In this document: one piece after another, positions 46,801-59,462 of the stretch
Layout: each line of letters starts with the position of its first letter
Position numbering within the stretch: position 1 is the stretch's first letter
Assembly: GCA_027924645.1 (NCBI GenBank)
Contig: BSBN01000494.1
Location: 258,001-322,000, forward strand
Direction: 5' to 3'
Source: Cunninghamia lanceolata
Taxonomy: Eukaryota; Streptophyta; Pinopsida; Cupressales; Cupressaceae
Length of the DNA stretch: 64,000 bases
The notes under the pieces: model-generated
What the model was told of the DNA's origin: nothing
The model's input: only the letters and a program-made list of their open reading frames with translations
Databases searched by the model: none
Program-made: the position numbers and the translations under genes

Positions 46801-49800
46801 TATCTAGCCCATGTTCTTGCTATGATTATCATTTGGCACACTTTACTTTCTTGATATACGATTTATTCAATTATAAGTTCTATTATTTTATATGATTTGC
46901 GTGCTTACATGTCTAGCTTACATTTACAAATTTCATGTATTACTTTCCCCCTTCTTGCAATTACATATATCCTACAAATACAACCAATTGTAGCTCATGG
47001 ATATATTTGTTATTAACACTCTCATGTTGAGTCATAAATAGTTGTAGTTCCTATAAAGACTCATCTTTAGTATGTGACATGTCATGCACACTGTCAACCA
47101 TTGATCGTCAAGTGAGGTATAGCATTACCACTTTCGATATAGACATAATTTTTCTAACCCTATTTCCTCCTCTAGATCTCTTATGATTATTGACAATGAG
47201 ATTCAAATTGTAGTTGTTCTTATAATTCTACTTGCATTATAAAATCTATTCATGGCATATTTTTCCTCTATTTTATAGCTTCTCATGGAGAAAGGATGAA
47301 ACTATACAATGAAATCCTTTAAGGTGCATTAATTCATATTTCTATTTGGATTACAAAAGTTAGTCATGGCATATTTTTCCTTTGTTTTGTAGGTTCTCAT
47401 GGAGAGTGCATGCCAAAGGACAAACCCACATAATGACATCTTGTAGGGTCCATTAATTTATATGGACCCTCATATTATCCTTTTATGTTTGAATGTTTGC
47501 TTTACATGCAATGTTTGTGAGTGCTACATATCTTGGGTTGAGTGATCATTCTAGGATTCATATGCACATCAATGTGGGTGCAAAATGTAATTGTGAAATT
47601 TGCATATCCATGTCATTTCTCATTGAGTATTGTGCACATTTTGAGGGGAGTGTCTTAATGCATTTACATATCAACAATTGGTGTAATTTTGTGCAAAGTC
47701 AAGTCACTTCCCCTAGCTTTTACTTTGTCTCCCATACACACATGTTCCCATACATGTATCTTTGCCTTATCCATACATGCACACATTCCTATATATTCAT
47801 TCCAATCATACACTAATTACACCTTTATATGCACACATTCCCATGTATTTGTTATCCATTGTGGTTTGTCCTTTTCATGTCCTAGGTTATTTCCATGGTC
47901 ACAAAGTCAACCCTATACTTGTGGACTTGAACTTCACAAATTCAATATTTGGCCAGCTCCATCTATTCCTTTCCCACTAAGGGCCATCTAAACACAAGTT
48001 TGAGTGATTTGATTATTTGCATTGGTATTTAATAGGATTCAATTGCATTTATTTCACATCCTCAACCTTTATCTCATCCTCTCTCATCCTAAGGAGCTAG
48101 ATATTTTGGATTTGGTGCACTAAAATGAATATAGATCTAGGTGCATTCATTCTTGAAGCATTTGCACAACTGAGATATGATGTCTTTGATATTTTAGACC
48201 CATTTTTAGGGGTTGACCTAGGTGAACATGTCCACTTGTGACACAACAATAGCCCTTGAAATGCATTTTTAAATACTAGTCTTCAAATCAACAAAAAAGG
48301 GTAGGGTAGACAAGCATAAACCATACAAATCGAGAAACATAACTTAACAAATTGCTAGATCATTTCCATGGGTGCAAGACATTTTTGTGAGCATGGATTT
48401 GATCCTAATTCATGGACTTAATTGTCCATAGTGCATACAAAATTATTTAATTCTTAGGTGAACTTATAGACTGTCATTTTCTATTCCTAATTTTGAAACA
48501 TCTGTATTTTAGGATCATACGAAATTTCATTCATTCTTTAGTAACAAAACTAAATACCTTTATTATTATTATTACATTTATTTTTCATATTTGAACATTT
48601 ATTATTTTTAAAAAAACATATGCCCACGACTATCATTATTCAACCTATATTAATTCACACGTATGTGTATGACTCTTATTCAATTAACCTAAATTAAGTG
48701 TTAGGGAAGTTTATTTATCTTTACACAAATTATAATACATTAATGACTATTACTTTATTACATAAACATGTGGTATTATGCAATATAATGACAAATTTCC
48801 ACCTGATTCACATGCATTCCCTTTTCCTATTTTTAAATATAATACTGGAACCAAAATAACAAAAGGAAACAATAATAATGTTAAAGCTCATTTTATGAAA
48901 TCATTGTCATACCATATAATGCCAATAGAGTCTATGTCTATTTATAAGAAAACAATATTGTTATTTTCTTCTAGCTCTAAATAATTACATTTGACAACTC
49001 TTGCAAAAAGGTCAAAAAAAATCTCTCTATTAAAATTAAGAACGTTATCACAAATACTGAAAGCGTTACCCACTCTTAAAAATATCTCTAAATAATTGTG
49101 TATGATATTATGATTCTTCCATGATTTTCCAATTCTATCTAGCCCACCTCAATAAAGAAGTTCCACGAATTCCACAGCCTTTATAGAAAAATAAAAAAAA
49201 TAATTGAAGGCAAATATTCTACGTTTGTTAATGGTTTAGAAAATGCATGTTTGTATTTCATTATAACACTTTTGTCTTCTTACAGTAAAAAAACATTTAA
49301 AATAAATTGCAAATGGACGGACTGCATTTGTTTCTTTCCACTTTTTCTTGTGCTTGGTTTCGAAGTGCGCTAGAAATTATTAATGGAGCATTTCATCTAC
49401 TTTACTTTTGTTAATACTTTAATATTTATGTCTCCGCAAGAGCAATTGATAACCTTTTTGGAGTTCAATTATAAAACATTTTTTTTTAATCAATGTAATA
49501 TATCTTTTATAAATTAATATAATAGATACTTATTCAATAAAAAGAACATTTTCAATTGAATTTTATATAGGTTTGAATCATTCTTTAATTTTATATTATT
49601 ATATTTTCATCCGCATGGTTTATATTATAATGTAAAACATTTTAATAAGTAAAATTTTGTATTGGAGAATATTATAGATTCAGTTGATAGACTATAATGA
49701 GATTTTAGATCCCCTCTTAAAATCATCATAATGTATAATGTTAAAAGAATTGTACTTGACAAATTCTATTTTTAAAATGTTCTTTTAATAATTTAGATAG

Positions 49801-49860
49801 GAGATTACCATAAAGAAAAGAGGTTTAGAGTCAAACACAAGTTTTAAATATTACATTATA
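46801..49860. other. AT-rich sequence without recognised genes
   Basis: No domain motif on either strand. The longest ORF (47493-47816, 107 codons) is C/F/H-rich with no family match I know. One tandem duplication of about 114 bp is visible: CATGGCATATTTTTCC at 47251 and 47365, each leading to CTTCTCATGGAGA or GTTCTCATGGAGA. 48500-49860 is particularly A/T-rich. Confidence 0.45.
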
Positions 49861-51800
49861 AAGAGATGCACTAATTCTTTAGTGATAGGGTGAAACTTTC
49901 CACTTCTAGCTTGGAAGTGATCTTCTACATTATGCAATGGATGTTTTGGGTGTAGTGTTGGGTATTTTGGCTAATTTTTCTTTGGTCACAAAGATTGGTT
50001 GCTATGGTAGATATAGAGGATGTTCTTGCAATGATCTCATCAATGCATTTAGCAACACCCTTATAAGAGGATTCTAGTTTGGATCTATTGTTCAACTTAG
50101 TTACATATGTTGTGTCTAGTATTATATTAACTTGGAGAGTTTTGGACAACTGGCCATCTAAAAAATTATTTTAGAGCAAAGCTTTTGGATTAGAATTCCT
50201 AGTAGAGAACAAGAGTGATTAAAAAAGGCAATACATTGTTCCTTTCATAAGTGATAGATAGCAACTTGTCTAATAGATTCATAAATAACATTACCATTTA
50301 TTTCACAATCCCAACAAATCATTCTTACACAAAAGATGACAACCAAAAATGTTAGTGAGATATCTATTTATAGTTTTACATGTGTGCTGAGAAATACAAC
50401 ATTTCTAAAAAATGTGCTCAAAAGTGACATGTTCAATAGAAAGGGTATGGTAGGGGCTGGAGTTGAACAAAACATGGTCTATCACCAATAGGCAACTTGA
50501 AGTGATAAAGTTTTGTTTCCTAGAAATAATAGGGAAGTTTCAGTGTGAATTTTGGTGTAGGAAACATCATTGGGCAATTCTTAGGGACATCCCACATAAA
50601 ATCCTAATATTTTCAACATGGGTGACCAAAGGACTGATGGTAGCATTGCTCTACTAAAGGATAACATGAGTTAGGCCTGAGGAGACCTCAAAGGATAAGA
50701 GGTTCCTAACTAAATAAAGAGAAGAGATCTACCCCAAGGGAATGTTAAGTTGTCTACATGTGGACAACATGGTAGAACATAATAGAGCAAGATCTACAGG
50801 ATCAATCCCAACCAAACATTCTTAGAACAAATCCTAGTCATTGTGTAGACACCTCAAATTGTCCACTCTTCATCTCATCCCTAAACATCCCTAAACCACC
50901 TTTTATCCACAATTAACTGAATAAACACATGTTTAGATAGTTAATTGATCAATTCTCCTTCAAACTATGATTAAATACTATTTTATTGTCAAAATCACTA
51001 TTCACATACCTTTCACTATTCATTTGTACCTGCATCGGTACATGCATCTGTACCTAGCCCTAGCCTAAATGATTTATTAATCATTTATTAACCTTCCTAT
51101 AGTCCAAACATTAGATAAATTTTATTTATCTAATATCCCCTTTTCCCATCCCATGAATTAAATAAATATAACTTTTATTTAATTCCATATTTTCTACACT
51201 TTTTAGGTGACCTAAACCTAATTAATTAGCTAAATCCTCACTTGCACATTCCATTATCCTAAACTAACCGTAGTCAAATCTTCCACGTCCTCCTATGTGT
51301 ATAAAGGCATGGCCTCTTGTACAAGACCACATGGGTCTCTTACAAAGGTATGGTCAAAGTCCTTTGTACAAAAGTCCTTTGTACAAGAGTCCTTTTGTCC
51401 TCACTCAATCCCATCCCTTCTCTTTATCCAATCCACTTTTCCACCCTTGATTTCCTCTCAATCCAAGGACATCCCTTCTCATCCAACCAATGTTTTTTCC
51501 ACTTGGCAAGTGCTCATGCATCTAAACCTCTCAACAATCCTCATCCATTGATCTCTCTAATCAATCCCAACCCTTCATCCACCATCCTAAAAATCTATAA
51601 ATAGTCTATCACTCAAGCCATTTTCAAGACTCCATGAAACAAAAGTTATGATGTTATTTTGAGGAGCCACCTACATTTATCAACACATCAAGAGCACATC
51701 CAACATAGCAAGGTTTGCATGGTAGCTAAGTTTGTTTAGTTTCATTTCCTATGTACATGCCTTATTTTCTCTATCAAAGGTACCTTATAATTTGGTCATA
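49861..51800. other. Unassigned region
   Basis: A minus-strand ORF of 74 codons (49925-50149) and plus ORFs up to 95 codons (51297-51604) show no family motif. Around 51355-51395 the phrase AAGTCCTTTGTACAA is repeated in tandem. Nothing here supports a gene call. Confidence 0.4.
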
Positions 51801-51838
51801 CGGGTAAGTGCACAAAGATGAGGGACCAAAATGGGGTC

Positions 51839-52540
51839 TTAAGATGCCACTTTTTTTCTGAAATAAGGAAACATTGATGTTGGATGAGAAATTGAAGATA
51901 GCTACACTCAAAATTTGAATATGGAACAAAAACAAGAGTCGTAGTGTTCCGAATCTAGTTTCTAAACTACTATAATTTTTGAAAAATGGTTGAGATTAAG
52001 GGGTTCAAAAAGGGGGAGCACACAAATTGGTCTTGTTTTTCTCAAAAAAACATAACATAGCGTCTGGTGTGCTCCCCCTAAAATGTTAACTTTTTTTTAG
52101 TATTTCAATAATCTCTCCAATGAGAAATTAGCTAACACCATGTAGTTTATCCCTAATTTTTTTGATAATTTTTTTTATGAATAATTGATTTTTTAGTAAC
52201 TTTCAAAGTGGACACATCCTGAAAAATAGAAATTTGACCGTGCTCCCCCCTAAAATTTTTGAAAACTAATCAAAAATTAATTTTTTTTGAATATGTGTAG
52301 AATGGAGTGTAGTTTCTAAAAATGTAATTTATTTCAAATTTTTATGAATGGTTAAAAACAAAGTAAAAAATACTAGACACTGGTTTTTGACAAAAAATGG
52401 ACACACTAACAAAAGAAATTAAAGATGAAACCCTTAACTTACTCAAAATGTGAAAAAAATTATATGGTTAGATAGCTAACAGAGATATTAAGATTATGGT
52501 GGTATTTTTTTGAGTTTTCATTGAAAAAGTGCCATCCTAA
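51839..52540. mobile_element. Possible foldback or MITE-like element
   Basis: TTAAGATGCCACTTTTT (51839-51855) and AAAAAGTGCCATCCTAA (52524-52540) are inverted repeats with two mismatches. Inside is a perfect 12-bp inverted repeat, GGGGGAGCACAC (52012-52023) and GTGTGCTCCCCC (52067-52078). No ORF. No target duplication could be defined, so this is tentative. Confidence 0.3.
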
Positions 52541-52599
52541 TGGGAAGCATGCTTCAGATTATCTCCAAATTTTGCTAAAAACTAGTAAAAACACGTCAA

Positions 52600-52702
52600 A
52601 CAAAGCTCAGCATAATGTGAGCGCATTATAACATGCTCGCGTTATGTGAAATCAATAATGCGAGCTCATTATAACATGCTCACGTTATGCTAAGCATGTT
52701 TG
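52600..52702. repeat. Overlapping hairpins built on CATAA...TTATG
   Basis: CATTATAACATGCTCGCGTTATG (52624) and CATTATAACATGCTCACGTTATG (52677) are tandem copies 53 bp apart. GCATAATGTGAGC at ~52610 and GCTCACGTTATGC at ~52679 are inverted partners with one mismatch at a CpG/TpG site. The array can fold several ways. Confidence 0.65.
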
Positions 52703-52897
52703 GATATACACATGCCAATTGCATTTGTTTGAAAGTTTCTAAAGCCTTTTCAACAAATCCATTTTTTGCATATCTTGCAATCATTGCATTCCATTACAGA
52801 ACATCTCTTTGAGGTGTTACATCATACAATTGACATGCCTTGTCTATGCTTCCACACTTTAAAAACATGTCTACAAGGGCAGTTGCACTTCTTATCG

Positions 52898-53440
52898 TCA
52901 CTCTCACTCTCTACTTCCCTCCCCTCTCTACGTCCTACCCTCTCTAATTCACTGCTTCCCTCCCCTCTCTACCTCCTACCTTCTCTCCCACTCTCTTCTT
53001 CCATCCCCTCTCTACCTTCCACCCTCTCTCTCACTCTCTACTTCCCTCCCCTATCTACCTCCTACCCTCTTTCTACATCTCTGCTTCCCTTACCTCTCTA
53101 CCTCCTACCTTCTCTCTCACTCTCTTCTCCCCCCCTCTCTACCTCCTACCTTCTCTCTCACTCTCTTCTCCCCCCCTCTCTACCTCCTACCCTCTCTCTC
53201 ACTCTCTACTTCCCTCCCCTGTCTACATTCTACCCTCTCTCTCAGTCTTTGCTTCCATCCCCTATCTACCTCCTACCCTCTCTCACTCTCTACTTCCCTC
53301 CCATCTCTACCTACCCTCTCTCTTCTTCCTTCCCCTATCTACCTCCTACCCTCTCTCACTCTCTACTTCCCCCCCGTCTCTACCTCCTACCCTCTCTCAC
53401 TCTCTACATCCGTCCCCTCTCTACCTCTCCTCATCATTCT
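52898..53440. repeat. Pyrimidine-rich minisatellite
   Basis: About a dozen imperfect copies of a ~45-50 bp unit of the form CACTCTCTACTTCCCTCCCC followed by TCTCTACCTCCTACCCTCTC. The plus strand is nearly all C and T. The 284-codon plus ORF through it (52766-53620) is an effect of composition: almost only L, S, P, T and Y. Confidence 0.9.
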
Positions 53441-53559
53441 TCCCATCCAATGAAATTTCATAAATTATCTTGTTTCCATTTCCTCATCCCAATTTATATC
53501 CTATCCCTCTTTGCATGTCCTAGTTTTCTTGTTTCCATATTCTTTGTCGACATGGGAGA

Positions 53560-53880
53560 GCAAAGGGAGGAAGAGGGAGAGAGGATGGAGATGGAGGGGA
53601 GAGAGAGAGGGGAGAGATAGGGTGATAAGGAGAGAGAGAGAGACAAAGATTCCTAGTTTTCTTGTTTTAGAGAGAGAGAGAGGGTTTGTAGGGTTTATGA
53701 GTTTAAGGTTGCTTAAGTTTAGGGTTTAGGGGTTTAGGGTTGCTCAGGTTTATGGTTTAGGGGTTAGGTTTTAGGGGTTTTAGGAGAGAGAGAGGTTTAG
53801 GGTTGCTCAGGTTTAGGGGCATTATTTAGGGTTTATGAGTTTCTAGGGTTGCTCAAGTGTAGGGTTTAGGGGTTAGGGTT
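53560..53880 (+). repeat. GA-rich tract and degenerate TTTAGGG telomere-like repeats
   Basis: 53560-53690 is purine-rich (GAGAGAGAGA). From 53690 the plus strand carries GTTTAGGGTTTAGGGG, GTTAGGG and TTTATGAGTTTAAGG variants mixed with a recurring GGTTGCTCAGGTT phrase. Pure heptamer runs are short, so this is an interstitial telomere-derived array. Confidence 0.8.
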
Positions 53881-55060
53881 AAACGGGAATTATTTTATAA
53901 TTTCCCTCCAATCCTACTAATCCTAACACATTAGTCCACCCATCTCCTAATCCATAAATCCCTATCATCCATCCACCATATAACTCACCATCTAATCCAC
54001 CATCAAACATTCTAAGCTCTAATCCATCAACCCATGAACACTTGAAAATTTTTCTCCAAAAACTCTTTACAAAATCCAAGAATAAAAGAAAAGATATGGA
54101 GCCATCCAAATCCATTGATCCAATTTCACCCCCTCTAACACTCCCAATCCTAATCCATCCCCTCCTATATATTCATTCACTCAATCCTAATCCTCACCCC
54201 ACAACATCTTCCATCATTGTCCATCAACTATATGCATATCCTAGTCCATCAACCCATGAAGCAATGAAGGATGTGATGCAAGGACTATTAGCAAGGAATA
54301 TAAGAACATCATGTACTCAAATTCATATCCTTGAGCCTAACAAAGAACCTCCTAATAACATGACTACCACTCCAACACCATCATCTTCTCCTATGTCTAT
54401 CCATTTCTTTGAAGAGTCTCCTACCATAAGTCCAAGTCAAACCCCATCATGTAGCCATGTTGCTAAACATCCAAATATTATTGATCCCATCCAAGAACCC
54501 ATCAGATCCATCTAAGAAACCCAATAGCTATTTTAAGAGCCTAGTCCAAAGCATGTGGAAACACCAACCACCCATCCTAATCAAAATCCAATCATCCCAT
54601 ATAATCCCATCCCAAATCCCTTACCATCTCATAGTCAACCCCTCTACATTGATCCCATCATTGATCATCCAACATCTCCTAGTGACCCTGCATCACCACC
54701 TCTTACTCCCCAATCCAATGAGTATCAATGCATCCCCACTTACCCTATCCATATCTAATATCGCGCTATCCATACTTATCCTCCCTGTGATCAAGATATT
54801 ATCTATGATCAAGATCTTATCCATGAGAAAGTAACCCACATCACTCCTATCCATCATCCCATTAACCCTATCCATCATCCCACTAGTCCTATCATTATCC
54901 ATCAATATCCCATGATGAGACACTTGGTCCCCAAGAAAACATAGATAATCAAACAAATAACTCAGATCCTACCAAATCACATCCCAATGAGGATAATTTG
55001 ATAATCAAGATCCAAGAATTCTACATCTATTTCCCATTGATCCTCCATCATCCCCTATCA
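53881..55060. other. C/T-rich CCATCC-type low-complexity block with one ORF
   Basis: Plus strand rich in AATCCATC, ATCCCATC and similar words. An ORF at 54042-54515 (157 codons) is P/S/T/I-rich with one ordinary-looking stretch, EAMKDVMQGLLARNIR. I do not recognise a domain, and the composition suggests a non-coding origin, although this stretch is less repetitive than its flanks. Confidence 0.45.
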
Positions 55061-55470
55061 AACTATATGTTTAGGGGTTTAGCCTGGTTGCTTGAGTTTA
55101 GGGTTTAGGGACCAAGGGCATTATTTGAGGTTTATGAGTTTAGGGTTGCTCAAGTTTAGGGTTTAGGGTTTAGGGGTTTAGGGTTGCTCAGGTTTAGGGG
55201 TTAGGGTTTAGGGGTTAGGGATTTAGGGTTGCTCAGGTTTAGGGTTTAGGGGTTAGGGTATAGGTTTTAGAGAGAGAGAGTGAGGGGATTGATAGATATT
55301 GGGAGAGATAGGGAGATAGAGGTTTAGGGTTGCTTCCAGGGTTTATGGTTTAGGGGTTTAGGGTTGCTCCATTTTAGGGTTTAGGGGCATTATTTAGGGT
55401 AACTTAGGGTTTATGGTTTAGGGGTTAGGGGTTAAGGTTTAGAGGTTTAGGTTAGGGTTTAGAAAGAGAG
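55061..55470 (+). repeat. Interstitial telomere-like TTTAGGG array
   Basis: The densest TTTAGGG content in the window, for example three consecutive near-heptamers at 55154-55180. It is interspersed with GGTTGCTCAGGTTTAGGG and AGAGAGAGAG. All copies have the G-rich strand on plus, the same orientation as at 53690-53880. Confidence 0.85.
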
Positions 55471-55870
55471 GACCGATAGGGAGATATAGAGGAGACCGAG
55501 GGGAGAGATAGGGATATAGAGGGTGAGGGACATCGCTAGAGACATAGGTAGAGAGATTGAGAGGTAGAGGGATGATAGAGACAAGGAGATAGGGTTTAGG
55601 GTTGATCGGGTTTAGGGTTTAGGGGTCAGGAGTTTAGAGAGGGAGAGATAGGGAGATAAAGGGTGATGGACATGGCCAGAGACATAGGCAGAGAGATTGA
55701 GAAGTAGAGGGATGATAGAGACAAGGAGATAGGGGTTTAGGGTTTAGAGGTTAGGAGTTTAGAGAGGGAGAGATAGGGAGATAGAGGGTGAGGGACATGG
55801 CCAAAGACATAGGCAGACAGATTGAGAGGTAGAGGGATGATAGAGACAAAGAGATAGGGGTTTAGGGTTG
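55471..55870 (+). repeat. Three-unit satellite of about 125-140 bp joined to TTTAGGG
   Basis: The phrase CATNGCNAGAGACATAGG recurs at 55531, 55671 and 55796. Each is followed by CAGAGAGATTGAGAGGTAGA-like sequence, GGATGATAGAGACAAGGAGA and then GGTTTAGGGTT. The unit therefore contains telomere-like words. Confidence 0.8.
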
Positions 55871-56100
55871 GTACATATGATGTATAGAATGGTGCAAATG
55901 ACTGACATGTTGGCACTTATGATGTTCTGATGGCTCCTGTGGCTGGCAGAGGGTAGAATGACACCTGTGAGTGGCTAGGTGTAGAATGACGCTTGTGATT
56001 GATAGGTAGGTGCTACTAAGGAGAAGATTAGCACATATGATATACAAAATGATGCACATGACTGACACATTGGCACTTATGATGTTCTAATGGCTCCTGG
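55871..56100 (+). repeat. Two copies of a ~69-bp unit, 160 bp apart
   Basis: ACATATGATGTATAGAATGG (55873) and ACATATGATATACAAAATGA (56033) begin similar units, each ending GATGTTCTRATGGCTCCTG. Between them GTAGAATGACRCYTGTGA occurs twice. Confidence 0.7.
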
Positions 56101-56510
56101 TGAGGTTTTTGTTTGATTTTGATTATTTTTTGGATGGTTTGAGATGGAGCTTAGATTGATTTGGGATGGAGTTGGGATGAAATGGATTGGTTTAGGGATG
56201 ATGAGAGGTGAAATTGACTAGATTAGGAACAATTTGGGAATGATTAGAATGGTTTTAGGGATGGTGTGAAGTGATTTAGGGCTGATTAGGGAATGATTAG
56301 AATGATTTAGGGATAGTTTAGGGATGGTATTTGAGATGAAATCCAGGTTGATTTGAAAATTATTAGGGATGAAATTAAATTAATTTGGATGTGATTTGGA
56401 ATGGTGTGAAGTGGTTTAGGGATGATTAGAAGTGGTTTAGGGATGATTAGAGATGAAATTGAATGGATTAGGGATGATTTGGGATTGATTAAGAATTAAT
56501 TTGGTTGGAA
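56101..56510 (+). repeat. Degenerate TTTAGGGATGATTAG repeats
   Basis: Variants of GATTTAGGGATGATTAGA and GGGATGAAATTGAAT recur about every 20-40 bases. They look derived from the neighbouring telomere-like satellite. Confidence 0.6.
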
Positions 56511-57649
56511 TGAAAGCTTAATGTTTCATGCTTCTCAGAATGCCCTCACGTTATGGGAAGCAAAAAAATGAGAAAAAACCATGTGGGATCCATGATTGAG
56601 ACCCCACATGTCTATTATTCCCTATTTTTCATGCGTTCTATCAGACAAGAAAACACTTTTTCATGTTTTTGACATATTAAGAACAATTTTTCATCAATTC
56701 ACCACCTTTTTTGTTTTTTGAATGTAGAAGAACTGATTTTGCATTTTTTTGGACAAAATTTGATTATTTAAACTGAAAGTTTCATGTTTCATAGTGTTTC
56801 AAAGCTAATTATCATTGATATAGATTGAATTTGATGATATATATTTATTTTTTCCACAAATTTCACTAATCCTATTCTAGAGTTATATAGAATTCATAAT
56901 CAAACTTGTGAAAAAGAACAATTTGAGGATTTTGAAGCCAAATTTTGGAGGATTGGTCAACTCAAATATCAAATTCTAAGGTATGTTCTTTATGTCCAAT
57001 CTAATTCACTTTATGTTCTTTAGAACACTCACAATCACTAAATGTGAAACTAAGTTAAAAAAGTCATCATTATGTGTATTAATAGAATTAGAATCATTAA
57101 AATATGATACATATATGATTTTGTTTTATCTTGAATCACTAATAGAATTTGTTGTATCTTGAATTTGAACTGTCATTGAATTTGTTGTATCTTGTGTTAT
57201 TGATGCTGCAAATCTAATATATATTTGGTTCTCGTAGAGTAATGAGTTGTCACTATCATCCTCTTGGCCATTCAACTTACAAACTATGATTGTCTTCTCC
57301 CAAAGTGCCAGTACCTTTGCATTTGATGTAGTAATCTTCCATGTGAATAGGGTAGTGAGAGCCTATTGTATATTTTGAATATTTGACCTTAATAGTGATC
57401 TAGAGTTTCATGATAGTCTTCTATGTTTATGACCTAACAGTCTATATGGTTGTTTTTAATAGTCATCTAGCACAATTTGACTCTCAATGCATGGTTACCA
57501 CATAGGCTTCTATCACTATCTTATCAATTTATGATCAAACTCTTTAACAAGATCTTGAACAATCCACAAATTTCTTAGTATGTAAAAAATTCAAGTCCTT
57601 AAAGGTCAATTGACCATACTAACCACATGATAGTTCCAATTATCCTTAA
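56511..57649. other. Unassigned AT-rich spacer
   Basis: No gene motif. CCTCACGTTATGGGAAGC at ~56545 recalls the CATAA/TTATG hairpin words at 52600-52700, which may tie both ends of the satellite block together. Confidence 0.4.
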
Positions 57650-59448
57650 TGATGTAGAGGCACATAGGATGGGAAAGGATAGACAAACTAGACAAGGTTC
57701 TACTTCACCTACAAGCCCAAAAACAAAGATCTTTATGTAAAAGTGGGAATAGCAGAAAGAAACTCTAGAATCATCATGTAAATGTTGTTTTGGGATGTTA
57801 TGGGACCCATTCCATCCATTGGCCAAGGTAGATTGGATTTCGGGTTGGTACTTCCTTCACAAACCACTCAAAATGACTTGAAGCCCATAAAAAAGACAAC
57901 AAACCCAATAACTTTTGACTCAGACCTCCAAATCCAAATCTTAGACAATCATTAGATACCCATTATGGCATTATATCACATATCCCAAACTTGGCATAGG
58001 TTGTTTTGGATGAACTATCTCAACCAATAACCCCTGTCAGTGGCCTAGTGCGCCAATTAGGCCAAATTTACAAAGAGACTACCAAAGAATGCAAGCCCAG
58101 AAATTAAAAAAAGGTTTGGACACTTAGAATACATGCTAAAACAAAGGAATTTGTGGGTTTTAGATTTCTACTAACTACTGTTCCCAAAAACACACCTTTG
58201 GTTCCTTCAATGTGCCTTAAAACTACACCTAACACATGGTTTTGTTAGGTCTCATCAATGCAAACTCTTTCTCTGCAAGTTCTCTACCAAAAAAACATCA
58301 CAACATACTAGTACAGTCCTACCACCATCCATTCCACTAACCCCAAGTGGATCAAATCAGTGGAATGGCAAGGAGATGCATATTCCTCTACCAAGACCCT
58401 AGAGAAGGGTTTCACAACCAAGTTTGAAATGAAACCTTATAACTCCCTTCAATATTCTTGTTAAGATGCCAAACTATATTGAAATGAAAGATGACTCAAT
58501 TTAGTATCAAATCAAAACATGAAGAGATGATGACAAAATTGTACATTCTTGCAGTATGGCCTGTAGAGGCAGATTTCTGAAAAAAATACAATTCTGTCCA
58601 AAGGGCAGTCCCGGAGTTTTTCTTGTAGAAAACTATTTATTGAATGTCAAGATGCCAAATAAGATTTATTTAGAAGTCAGTCCATCCCTCTATCCATCCC
58701 ACATATTTGGGACTCTTGAAAATTTTGTACAAATGAATAGTACAGCCTGTTGTTGCAGCAAACACAGAAAATTCAGAAAAATAGTCACAAGAGCAGCCCG
58801 AGGAAAAACAAAGATATCTCCCTTGAAATTTAGTGTCAAAACCTCTAACTAGGATTTTTTGAAAGCTACTTCAACCCCTCACATGCGCCATAGATTTTGG
58901 GGCCATTACTATTCCGTACAGAAGTACAGTAGGGACTACTACAGTGAAAAATACAGAAAAAGGCAGAAACTAATTTTTTTGTTATTTCCTTTAATCAAAA
59001 TGTCTCTCTGTCTACAATAATCCTTGGCAAGGCTCAAAGAAGCCTTCTACCATTCCCTTGGAGTAGTTTGTGGTTGATGTAATTTGCACAACCACCAAAT
59101 TTCCCTTTTTTCAACTACTTCTGTGTTTAGGACAACAACTGTCATGTTTTAGACTTAAAACTAATTACAAGTTTGTCATAATGTCATCAATGGTTTTTTG
59201 TGATTTGTCAACACCTTTGACAATGTCATAAACCTTTGACAAGACTTAACATCCCTTCTAACACTTGGACATGCCTTTTACAAGGCTTACAATATGAAAT
59301 ATATGACTATCCCTAGGATTTCATGACGGCCTTTTTATATGACAACAATATGTAGACATTTGGACATAGTCCTTATTACAATCAAGTGGATGGTCTTTTA
59401 GGAGCTTATTAGGATCAACTAGACAAAAATGAACATCAAATTAAATCA
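57650..59448 (-). repeat. 3' LTR of minus-strand gypsy, right edge approximate
   Basis: The left edge TGATGTAGAGGCAC is set by comparison with 63631. The right edge is a guess at TTTAATTTGATG-type sequence (TGAT...ATCA termini), because the second LTR end is outside the window. About 1.8 kb. Confidence 0.65.
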
Positions 59449-59462
59449 TGAATTTGAATGCC

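Noticed and set aside
52766..53620. 284-codon plus-strand ORF
   Set aside because: It runs through the pyrimidine minisatellite and is almost entirely L, S, P and T. No start context or domain supports it.
54042..54515. 157-codon ORF as a host gene
   Set aside because: It lies in CCATCC-rich low-complexity DNA, has no known domain and no exon signals. Kept only as a weak note.
53690..55870. A true chromosome end
   Set aside because: The TTTAGGG runs are short, degenerate and mixed with other satellites, and unrelated sequence continues on both sides.
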